Source: Osmia lignaria lignaria | Taxonomy: Eukaryota; Arthropoda; Insecta; Hymenoptera; Megachilidae | DNA length: 64,000 bases | NCBI RefSeq assembly: GCF_051020975.1 | Contig: NC_135045.1 | Span: forward strand, 8,434,501 to 8,498,500 | Direction of reading: 5' to 3' | In this document: positions 1 to 9,833 of the stretch, in pieces | Position numbering within the stretch: the stretch's first letter is position 1 | How the letters are laid out: each line of letters begins with the position of its first letter | Program-made: the position numbers and the translations under genes | The notes under the pieces: generated by a model | The model's input: only the letters and a program-made list of their open reading frames with translations | The model's database searches: none | Told to the model about the DNA's origin: nothing

Positions 1-153
1 GATGGAATAATTCCAAAATTCATCGAGAGAAGCTCGTCTGTGGCTAATGGAAGTGTCGTCGAGATGTTCTTGAAGCAGGGGATACGAGGCGGCAGAGTTT
101 TCGATCCCAGGCCCGAACCGAATCCCAGGGCGACGATTTTGTACCTCGTGTAA
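1..153 (+). CDS. 3'-terminal coding exon of an unidentified gene (partial)
   Basis: Frame 1 is open from the first base to a TAA at 151-153, giving 50 codons of the C-terminus of a protein whose start lies left of the window. There is no ATG near the edge, which suits an internal or terminal exon. Codon use is balanced with many G/C third positions, unlike the flanking sequence. The product is hydrophilic and ends DPRPEPNPRATILYLV. The last residues (hydrophobic at positions 0 and -2) resemble a class II PDZ-binding tail, which would suit a membrane receptor, channel or adhesion protein, but that is inference from four residues. I do not recognise the family. An AATAAA at 446-451 gives a believable gene end about 300 bases downstream. 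Confidence 0.55.
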   Translation, partial: DGIIPKFIERSSSVANGSVVEMFLKQGIRGGRVFDPRPEPNPRATILYLV

Positions 154-475
154 CATGGACAGTAGGGAGATCGATACTGGCCTATCCCCCTCTCCATGCT
201 CGTCCCATAAGGGGTCGGGCAGGGGTTGTCGGGGCGCGACCGACCTGTCTCGACTGGTTGACCCGTCTCGCCTCGTCTCAACCCACTTCACCCTGATTTC
301 GATTCCCCCTTCCCTTTCGACAACCGTCACCACCCCTTTCGGTTCACCAACACCCCTTCAAAAGCTACCCAGAAACTTGACTATTCAATTTGCCCAAAGA
401 TGGCGCCACCTGCACCGACTAGCCAGAGCTTTCCACTAGCTAATCAATAAACTCTCCTAATGACACTGGTTGCGT
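154..475 (+). other. probable 3' UTR with AATAAA polyadenylation signal
   Basis: The stretch follows the stop codon at 151-153. It is moderately GC- and CT-rich and contains AATAAA at 446-451, so cleavage would fall near 465-480. A 94-codon open frame starts at an ATG two bases after the stop (155-439). It is proline- and serine-rich and probably just reflects composition. Confidence 0.45.
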
Positions 476-3400
476 GGTGGAAAGGAGGATTTGCTTATCT
501 TTTTAAAACCGTGGTTGATATTTAGGGGCATGGTCAGTTTTTAGAAAAAATTTGATAAATTTTAAGGGCATAGTCAGTGCAGGATTAAGTTAGACGACTT
601 ATTTTAGCGCTTCTTGATTTTATGTCCTAGATCAACCCTCAAAAATTGCAAGAATTGGTGAAGATAATTTGGTGCCAATTTCTTTAAAGAAGAAACTGAT
701 ACGTAAAGTTTACTTAATGACCGGTATACTATTCCAATTGTACTGAATTCGCTATAGTCCAGTAGTAAGGTGCTTGTTATGCCAAACCAAGCGTTTATGG
801 GTTTATGAGGCAAAGGTAGCAGCTTACCACTAACCTACGGTGGACTTAGCATTTATTATCTACTATACAAAAAGTTAACTAAGCATTAAAGTAACTTTGA
901 ATGTGAATTTCTTCTCTATTTAGGAGTGATTCACGCTATGATTTTACGTACTGTTAATTTTGCCACCATTATAAGTTCCTCTCTACCACAACTCAAATAA
1001 ATCATTATTGATCGAAGCGACTCTACTTGCAAATTTTCTAGCAAAATGGAAGAAAAAGAAGATGGAGTCATTGTTTTAATTTGAAAAGACCCTTGACTGA
1101 AGTCTTGGAGGATAACGAAACTCTTCATCTAAACTTTCCCTTCCCTTACGCAAATATTCTAATGAAATCCCCACCAATCTCATCGCAAAAATCATTACCT
1201 TATCATCCTCTCTGTTGATTATTCAGAACTGGATCCAACTTTGTGCAAATCCAATTTCCTGTTCTTTTCACAGACTATGATATCTTGATCCTGGCGCTAA
1301 CGAAAGAGGATTATAATTTTCCTGAACGTTTCATTTTAATGAAATCGCCGTGGCCCGAAACAGACACCGGCCGTTTACGGTTTCTCTTAAAACCGATCAC
1401 GATGTTACGATCGCGAAAAAAAAAGCTTCCGATGCATGTGACTCATAAAAATATTATATAAGACGTTCACATCGGGTCAAAAGCAGCCGCACCCGTCATG
1501 AGTTAGTTACGTTCGAATCCGAAACGTCTCCTCTTATGAATAATCCTTTTAATGTAGTACCTAGCAGCCGAGGCGATACTTCGATAAAGCCTTGCGATTA
1601 ACTATCTCGACGTGATACCATAAAATACTGGAAGACCGATCAAGATGGAAGGTGGTTAAACGAGAGGATGAAAGAAGGGTAAACGACGATTAACTGGTTA
1701 ATTCATTGGAACCAGTTTCCAGGGTGGCAGAGCAAGGGATACTGTAATTACGTTTCAGTCTAATTATGATTTGCTGAACTTATCGAACGGGAATACCCTA
1801 CCCCTCTTTGCTGCCACTCTCATATATTTGCTTGAAATTGTAGCGGGTCATTTACATCATGGCATTGACTTTTTGCACGAAAACCGGCCAAGTTAATCGA
1901 ACGACCGATAATAAGGAACGAGACTCCGTGACAATTTGTTTCTTATCGGCTTGAAACATAGAACAATTTGCAGATTTCAAATATCTTCAGATTTAATATC
2001 TTGAGCACTATGAGAAACTTGTTTAATCATTAATAAGTTGGGAATTGTATAGCTTCTTTGGAAAATCGTTTAAAAGATTCTCAAGGGACCTATAAGCATC
2101 CTATGCCTGAGATAATCACTGTTTCTATAATTTTTCTATTAGAAATATATTTTTGCTAATATTCCTAACACCTCAAGGACCTGCTATGCACTTGAAAATG
2201 TTGATAACATCACAGTAATTAAATGGAAAGTAAAATGACTGCCTGGGAGGTCTATTAAGCAATTTAGTGTAGCAAAGTGCTGAAGCATACCGTTTTTATA
2301 AACAGATTCGTAAACCTTACAGTCATAAAACGATTTCGAACACACAATTTCACGCATCGAATAGCAATCGCATATCTAAAGATTTAGATAACGTAGCCTG
2401 TATGGCTCACGATTATCCACTTAACACTAAAATTACCGACGTTCGGCGCACACTTATCTTCGAATTAGAAATAAATAAATAAAACATGAAACATTCTTGT
2501 ACGATATACCATACATATCTATAGCAGATGATGAAATAGAAGATTTTTCTGTGGTACTTTGTGAGGAAAAGGGATTGGTGAAAAAACAGAAAGGAAAGGG
2601 AAGGGAAATTGGTTGAAAAGGTGGTCGGATCGGGGTAGGGGTGAAGTTCTAACCGGTGCAAGAGGTTCATTGGGCGGAGATAGCAGAAGGTTGTCACAGT
2701 TGACTGAAATGCTGATTCGTTCCATCCTTTTGATGCAGTTCCTTCAATGATACTATAAAATACCTCCGCATAATAAGGTGAACCGGATAAAAATTCGCGT
2801 TGTTTTCATCGAAACCTCAGCTTTTTTCAGAAACCTACTTCTTTGAAACGTTTTATACCAAATGGATGAATGACGTACTGTTGTGTGATACTAGAAAATC
2901 GACTAATAGATTCAAAAAAAATTTCTGAAAATCCAATTGGAGAAAACTACTGAGTAAAATCGGCTTCCAAAAGTAAAGACGATTTAAACGTTACTTTAGG
3001 AATTCTCTTTGCTTCGGTCGAACAACGACCCGCGTGACATGCAGATAAGAAATGATTTCCTGCTTTCACCGATACTCTTATCGATGTCTTTTCGACCTCC
3101 TTCGTGTTTCTAGTATTTCTAAATCTATTTCCTTCTCTCAACCTCGTCTATTCGTTCGCTACGGTTTAAATTAGTCATACAAGAAAGTGCAACAATGGTT
3201 GCTTTGATGAAATAAATGTTGATTCTTCAAAAAATCATGACACGAGTGGAAAATAAATGATGAACTAAAAATCGTCTCTGTACTCCACTCTCGCAAAATT
3301 TCATCTTAATTTCAATAACAGAAACAATGAAGAAAAGAACCAGTAACAAAAGAAAGAAAAGAAACGATGATTGATAGAGGAGAGGAGTAGTTGATGGTAA

Positions 3401-3639
3401 GATTGGGCGGTGATAGAGGTAGAATTCCAGGGTGTAAGAAAAACATCACTCCTTTTATCCTTTCTTACCAGGATAATTCCATCTCTAGCTCGCGACCTAC
3501 ACACCAACGAAGGTCCACCGATTTTCCATTTTGTTTACTGTATTCCCCATCTCACCGTGAATCGTCGCTTTCTATCCCCCTCTACCCCTCATCTATCGTC
3601 CCTTTCTAGGCCAAACAGTATCTCCCTCCTCGTCGGTCC
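476..3639. other. AT-rich stretch without a supported gene
   Basis: I see only short open frames (under 95 codons) on either strand, with no good splice-site pair and no recognisable repeat. Likely intergenic. Confidence 0.5.
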
Positions 3640-4170
3640 ATTTTGACCCGGGTTGCTGTTCAACCAGCGGAAGCCAGCCAGACAGCTCGGAAGTCTCGTT
3701 GTCCTTGTTCCATCTCTGTCGAAATATTTCGCGGCGACAAGGACGCAGGATCAGAAGTAGCCAATCAGAGCAAGGCTAGTCTCCTGGCCGCCGATCAATG
3801 CGAAACTCCTCTGTACCGACGTGCCACGGGGTGTATCCTGTGTTCCAATGGTCGAGAAAGAGAAAAAGAGAGGCGAACATCTTTGTCCAGCGGCAACGGA
3901 CGGTCCTACAATTTCGACGCGTCGCCCAATGCATCCGCCATGTCGTTTCGCATTGGCGACTGGCCACACGTCGTACCGTGTAAACTTGTCTCTCTGTTTT
4001 TTTTTCCTTTATCTTTCTCTCGGTCTCGTTACCACGACGTCTCGTTACTCGTTGGCTCAACTGTCTCGACGATTCTTCTTCACCGTTCACTTACGTGATA
4101 CGAACGCTGATGCGACTATCCAGAGCAACGTTCAACTTTCGTGGACCTTCGATCGATCCGGCGCAATCGT
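3640..4170. promoter_or_regulatory. GC-rich block with four CCAAT boxes
   Basis: CCAAT occurs at 3761-3765, 3845-3849 and 3926-3930, and its complement ATTGG at 3952-3956: four boxes in under 200 bases, inside a CpG-containing block surrounded by AT-rich DNA. Clustered CCAAT (NF-Y type) boxes are typical of promoters. All frames are fairly open here (up to about 150 codons), which I attribute to base composition. No transcript direction can be assigned. Confidence 0.3.
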
Positions 4171-5831
4171 GTTTCGTAAGGATGTAAGAATTTTCGTACA
4201 GTCTATCGCAGAACAGTGTATTTTGAGAAAAATAGTGATGGTGCGCAGATGAATTAAATTTTTAAGATGTCCAGTAATAGGTAAAGAAGAGGAAGGACCA
4301 TTTCAAGAAAATGATGCCCATTGCGTATTCATCATGTTCAAATATCCTTATGATCATCTTAAGTTCTTGGTTATTACTGTAAGTTACAGCTCCGTATACG
4401 TAACTGTCATGTAACATCTTACATCGTTCGGAAGTTAAGAAACCTCGTCCATCATCACGACTGGCTGAGTTCATAAAACAAAAGGACGAAAGATTACGAA
4501 CGGGAACAATCACGTAGGTCCATTCGTCATATTCGGAAATATCCGCAGTCCTACACCCTCCATCAAACTTTATCCCCGTAGGTAATACGTCGTTCGTTGT
4601 ACGTGACCTTCCCTGGCAACTCTGTATCCATCCAAATTGGATATTGAACGACCTCGAGGTTTCACCCGTTCCCAAAACATGCGCATCCATAACGTTAAAA
4701 CACAGTATAAACCTTTCAGTTTAATTAAACCGAGTCAGAGCGAAGCTTGCCAAATAGACCGGGACGATTTCGTAACCTCGAAATCATTCAAGACGATGAA
4801 ACTCTTCCTTCGTTCGCGGATATTACGAGAAATTTTTTTTTTTTATTTTTCCTCGTGCTCGCCCGACCGATTAGGTCCTGTAAGATCAGATGATTATTCC
4901 TGTACCGTAAAGGAATGTCTTGGAAAAGTTATTTCCTTGAAGAATATTTTCAGCAAGTTGATGAATGAATATAACCTCAGCTTTTTAGAAATTTTCTGGA
5001 TGACGGAAATAACAATTCTCAGTATTTTCTAAATTATTTATGTGCTTTGAATTTAGAAATTATAGCACACGTCGTAGAGACAGGCGATTCTCTGCGATCT
5101 AGATATAGAACGGAGCTAGTTATCACCCTCTGTCCTCTTGCTTCCACTTCTTCAAGCACTCGAGCTTCTTTTAACCTATCTTTCACGAGGTGATAGTCCC
5201 CAACTTCCTTCGTCTCGATTGTTCACCGATGAAACGATTCTAAAGAAAGTTGATTACCTTCGTGTCATGCTCAATAATCAACCTCCATTAATTTCAATAA
5301 TGAGCTGCCGCTTTTCCTTTCATCTCTTTCTTCTCTTGCGATCAACGTCTGACCTCATTTACATATTCAATTTTGAAAATTGGACTGGCTTGAAAGCGGT
5401 ATAGAGCTTATGGAAAGCACTCGTTGAAATTTTTATTCGTTGCCATTCTTGTCATTCGTTGGTACTCATACTAGATGGAAGAATTTGTGGAACGAGTATG
5501 TTTTACTGTTTTAGTATTTTCCTAGTTTTCGTTACGTCATTTTGCCGATGGAATTCGAGCGCGTGTCAACAAAGGAATTTCACGATGGAGACGATGTTCT
5601 GAGAGAGAATACGACGAACAAAAGCTGGATATTCTTAGGGAACAATAGGCGAAAAATTCCGAGAAAGAAAATAATAGACAATTTTCGTCGAAATAAATAC
5701 GGAGTTATCTAATGTTTCTTTGTTACCTATTCGACTATTCTAACTAGGAAATGTTTTATGTTTATCCAATGAGTTGCTATAGACGACTTAAAAATTATTT
5801 TAGAAAATATTTATTTATTAATTTCACTCAC
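4171..5831. other. non-coding stretch, nothing recognised
   Basis: There are a few open frames of 80-140 codons (4262-4690 minus, 4637-5032 plus) without splice support, and an oligo-T run near 4830-4842. No repeat or RNA gene was seen. Confidence 0.4.
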
Positions 5832-5888
5832 CCATTGAACGTCGAGCCGCCTAATCACCAGTCCAAGAAGCAACTCCATGTTCCACAT
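5832..5888 (-). other. candidate 57-nt internal exon
   Basis: On the minus strand the segment is preceded by a strong acceptor (tattgtattgtttcag) and followed by a strong donor (AATGG then gtgagt). Only one of its three frames is open, giving 19 residues (MWNMELLLGLVIRRLDVQW) with codon boundaries at both ends. The upstream exon candidate ending at 6137 has a good donor, but neither of its two long open frames continues in this one: both hit a stop 11-13 codons after the junction. The pair could therefore be a spliced non-coding or untranslated transcript rather than protein-coding. No family is recognised. Confidence 0.35.
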
Positions 5889-6136
5889 CTGAAACAATAC
5901 AATATAAATATTAGAACACTAAATATAAATCTATCAGAAAAGAAGAACGGATGTCAAAGGAAATTCTAGCGACACCTTTGATAACCACAGGGCCAAACTC
6001 AACAACACGTGCACCTTTCTTATAAGATTCGACTGAATTATACCAACGACGAACCCTGTCCACGCTATCAGAGATCCCCACTCGACAACAAAATATTCGT
6101 GACCATGATCAAGAATCCTGCTTTCCGTACGATTAC

Positions 6137-6327
6137 CTGCAGCGAGCAACATTCTTTGAGCACAGGCCACAGGTATGGTTATTTTCCGTGAACGCCCTGT
6201 AGTAGATGGACCCTGTGCGGGTTTCATGAAAACCAGCGCGAGAAAAGATCCGCCACGGAATACCAATGAACTTCCGAGCGTAAAAATCGACACTTTCGAT
6301 GGTGGCCACAAAGATAGAACGCCTCAT
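6137..6327 (-). other. candidate exon upstream of 5832-5888
   Basis: The minus strand is open in two frames here (63 and about 60 codons) and ends at a consensus donor, CTGCAG followed by gtaatc at 6136-6131. One frame carries a small Cys-containing stretch (HTCGLCSKNVARC) and the other is hydrophobic. The upstream boundary is unclear. Joined to 5832-5888 across an intron of 248 bases, both frames stop soon, so I treat it as an exon of a spliced RNA of unknown coding status. Confidence 0.3.
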
Positions 6328-6360
6328 GCATCATGAATTTTTTGTTGAATTTTAAAATGA

Positions 6361-6930
6361 AGGTTTTTACTCCTGATAGATTGCTTTTTATTCGAATCTT
6401 TAACTATGGCAGAGTTGGATGCATAATTCTATAGCTGCATGGTCTGTAGCTCTATAACTTTGCTATGGAATACACCTAGCTCTTTTTTTATGTTGAGTAG
6501 TCAGTTTCACATGGATTATTATTTGTAATGTGGACGCTTTTTTATTTCCAATATGAAGATTTTTATTTTTAATAGACTACATCCTGTTTATCTCCCGAGC
6601 TGTGATTGGGTTGCATTCTATAGCTTTATAGCATTACCATACCCTTGTTAGATTGCATTTCATTCGACTCTCCAGGTATGGTTGAGCTGCACGCGGAGCT
6701 CTATAATTCTGCTATGGAGCCAGCTGTATTCTGTTTCATGATATGATTATAAATATCTGAACTCTGGGTATGGTGAAGTTGGATGCATAATCCTACGATT
6801 TCGAGTTCTATAGTTCTATATCTCTTCCATGGAATACGCTATATTCTGCTCGATGTTATGCTTATAAATATGTGGATATGTATCTTTTTATCCTGAAAAT
6901 TGAGACACTCTGGGGAGATTACTTCCTGTT
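6361..6930. repeat. degenerate tandem repeat array
   Basis: Related segments recur in the same orientation with the pattern TATGG...GTTGGATGCATAAT...CTATAG...GCTATGGAATAC. Copies start near 6405, 6601, 6677 and 6769. The 6405 and 6769 copies share 'gttggatgcataat', and the 6405, 6677 and 6769 copies share variants of 'gctatggaatac'. Units are 75-200 bases and strongly diverged. No coding potential is apparent. Confidence 0.5.
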
Positions 6931-7926
6931 TGAATCTTTAGCTTTAAATTGACTCTTAGTCTATGGGACGAGCTAATTTTTTATGAAAAATCATCGTCAT
7001 CTGTGTATAATGATTCTACAAGAAAAATAAAGAAATCGATTGCATTCTATTTCACCGCATACTCGGATATTTATAAACATTAACGTATTACCTAAATAAA
7101 AACAGCTAAATTATAGCTACAAAGAATAGCTAAATTATAGACTCAGGAAATGAACGCAAACCGAAGAAAATAATTCTTCGCAATGGCGTTGATTGAAGAA
7201 AATTCTTTAGCAGGAAGCGAGCATTGAAAAATCCGTGCCGTTGAAAAATCATCGCTAATTACGCGCTCGGAATTATCTATACCACTCATTCTCACCAATT
7301 ACAACGTGAATGTTAAAAAAAGGGGTACGCCCTCTTCGGCACGAGTGATTCCATCAGTGATGCTAAGTGCATATGAGAACTTAATGCAACGAAAGAAAAA
7401 CATAGCAGACACATTACTTATCTTTAGTGGTGACCGTTTGCAATCATTATTTAATGATTGCATGCACGGATTGCTGAACGATGAAATATTAAAAAAAGAA
7501 AAAGAAGAAGAATACAAAAAAAAAGTCAAGAGGAACGGAACAGTCATGATGTCAGTGGAACGGAAACTTACGGGTGTTCGTTGCGCCGGAAGTTCCATTC
7601 TCCACTGGATCGTATAAATGAATGTTAATCATCCACGAAAAATGCAACTTTCGACACTCGTCGGATCGGTGCGGGGAGAAAGAGACGGGTCGAATACTAA
7701 AGCATCGATCGATGCAAGCTTTGACTCGATACATCGTGATATCGCTTAGAGCCCGCGAACCGCACGATGCGCACGCGTATATCAAACCATTCATTACTCT
7801 GATTCAGCATGGCGACTTTGCCACAGTTGTTTTTTATCCCTACTCTCTACCAGCATTTCAAGTGTTACCAAACTCTGTAACACCCACCAATTTCAGCTAT
7901 AGACACCATGAATATTAAGTAAGCGT
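6931..7926. other. no supported gene between two repeat arrays
   Basis: Two roughly 100-codon open frames overlap on opposite strands (7306-7617 plus, 7299-7598 minus), so at most one could be real and neither has clear support. A consensus minus-strand donor (ACCC then gtaagt) sits near 7572, without a matching acceptor that I could find. Confidence 0.35.
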
Positions 7927-8540
7927 GCCGTGGCTGCACATGGCTTAGGTGACGCGTTCTTTCGTTAACCTTGGGACTTTCGTCCAATCGAGAGAAATAT
8001 TACCGGATAAATTGAGTATGATGACATGAGATGCTGTGTTTCGTGGCGAAACATTGCAATCAATTGAAAATATGCGAATATTTAAGTGTCATCTCTTGGT
8101 TGGTCATACAAGTGCAACGTACCCTTTCGTTAGCCTTGGAACTGTCAATGTAGGGAATTATATATTGAGAAAAAATATCCATACGTTGAATTTAAATAAA
8201 TATATATGTTTATAAATATTGTACCCTGGCTGGATACAAATGGTTGGTTCATCCTTTAGTTAGCCTTGGGAGTCTGATTTAATGGAAAGAGTTATTTTCA
8301 AACAGATTGAATAAGAAAACATGGCGAAACGTTGCATGCAACTAATGATATGTAAATATCACTATTACTATTATGTCTCTAAGCCTCGTATTCAGCTTGA
8401 CTGCATATGGCCGACGCACCCTCTCATTAACCTTAAGACTCTGATTCGATTCAGAGACTTATTTATGAATAAATGAAATAAGGCGGAATTAAACATGGCG
8501 GAACGTTGCATCAAGCCGAAGATATATGAACATGATTATG
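7927..8540. repeat. degenerate tandem array, period about 165 bp
   Basis: Four direct units are visible. The anchor 'TTCGTTAACCTTGGGACT' and its variants begins at about 7961, 8126, 8256 and 8423 (spacings 165, 130 and 167). A second anchor, 'ATGGCGAAACGTTGCAT', recurs near 8043, 8321 and 8495 and is lost from the shortened second unit. Units are about 60-75% alike by eye. This looks like old satellite-type DNA; no protein is encoded. Confidence 0.65.
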
Positions 8541-9061
8541 TTAACTATTATTAAACCTAGTTTTCTGAACAAAATTAAATCACAACAACTGTGGAATTTA
8601 TCTTTCATGTTTGTCTGTGATTACGCGAAGCATTAAGCTGGAAGCGATAGCGCGTGTTCATTTCGATGTAAAGCGAACTATGACCCAAGACGGGAGATAA
8701 TTTTAGATTTGCTTATAACTATACTGTAATAAGCAGTAATAGTAAATTCCCTCTTATCTCTGACTTCAATTATGCGAGCAATTTGATTTAAGATCATAGC
8801 ATGTACCACAAGACTTGTTAAATTAAAGATCTGACGCGTATCGAGCGATACGGAACAACCGGAAGTTCACGTTGTAGACACGAAAACTCCGTCAAAAGTG
8901 GGTAACTCATGGGAGATGTCTTCGTGCATTGCGCACTCGTAAGCGGTATAAAACGACCGTCAAGGAAACTGCGACACAATTTAGCTGATAATAAAAAAGA
9001 AGTGCACGCGCCTACGACAGGAAGCAGGGTGTTAAGAAACGAGTCGGAACACTGCAATTCA
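8541..9061. other. no supported gene
   Basis: A 79-codon minus frame (8818-9057) starts just after the stop of the exon candidate at 9062-9145, and a 63-codon plus frame (8909-9100) overlaps both. Neither has clear signals. Confidence 0.35.
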
Positions 9062-9145
9062 TTAACACGTTACATGATCAGCAGAACTTCCACCATTTGA
9101 AACCCCTCGAAGATCCTCAAATTCAAGACTCGAAGAGTTATCTAC
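9062..9145 (-). other. candidate terminal coding exon
   Basis: The minus-strand acceptor (gggttattttatcccttcag) has a good pyrimidine tract. The only open frame after it runs 27 codons to a TAA at 9064-9062. The peptide begins VDNSSSLEFEDLRGVSNGG and is hydrophilic. No AATAAA is evident shortly downstream. No family is recognised, and it may be a chance acceptor. Confidence 0.22.
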
Positions 9146-9435
9146 CTGAAGGGATAAAATAACCCGATACCTGAGCGAATTTACTTCCGTTTCATCGTTT
9201 TTCCCCGGATGCACGATGGAAGGTCGCTTCTTCGAGGGCTACAGAGCGGTATTTTATATGCGGGCCAGTCAGCAAGCTAACGTATTTAACCGGGCAAATG
9301 TAGAGAACATAGTAACACACATATCGGCAATTCTTTTACCGAGCCGTTTCGCTTTATGCACCCCACAAAAGTGCATGAGCCGCTTTACTGCTCGAGAAGG
9401 TAGGTTCGTTGGCTGTGGAAACGTGGCGGCTTAAG

Positions 9436-9473
9436 AAACGAGAAGAAGAAGAGGAAGAAGAAGAAGAGGAACG
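9436..9473. repeat. GAA-type microsatellite
   Basis: An interrupted (GAA)n/(GAG)n purine run of about 38 bases. Confidence 0.7.
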
Positions 9474-9808
9474 TTGCTGAAACGAGCGTACAACTACGGT
9501 ATCCAAGCAGAAAATTTCCGTGAGCTCTAGAAAGCGTGGCCAAACAGGAATACACGCGAATCGCCGAATATAAAATAGATGTAAATGCAACGAACAGACA
9601 GATAAGGAGGATGGACTCGCAGGCTGCATATTTAAACGCGGATAAAGAAGTCCCTAATCTATGACGTCTTTGATGTTGGAATATGATGCTGCTTCTTTCA
9701 GAATTTTATATAATCCTGACAGTCTACTGAGAAAAATACTAATCCTTTCAATATACTGAAGTCTATATCCTGATCATGGTTCTATTTTAGTATCAAGTAG
9801 CACATGTA

Positions 9809-9833
9809 CAGTGTTGTTCAAAAGTATTAAGAG
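9809..9833. mobile_element. possible solo end of a Tc1/mariner-type element
   Basis: 'cagtgttgttcaaaagtatt' resembles Tc1-family terminal inverted repeats (CAGTGxTGxxCAAAAGTATT). I found no matching inverted end within about 2 kb and no transposase frame, so at best this is a relic. Confidence 0.3.

Noticed and set aside
155..439. 94-codon plus frame just after the first stop
   Set aside because: Low-complexity Ser/Pro-rich product inside the probable 3' UTR, with no splice or conservation evidence.
1500..1530. GTTCGAATCC resembling a tRNA T-arm
   Set aside because: No complementary acceptor or anticodon stem around it.
3643..4252. Open frames of 104-151 codons in several frames
   Set aside because: Many frames on both strands are open over the same GC-rich block, so the openness is compositional.
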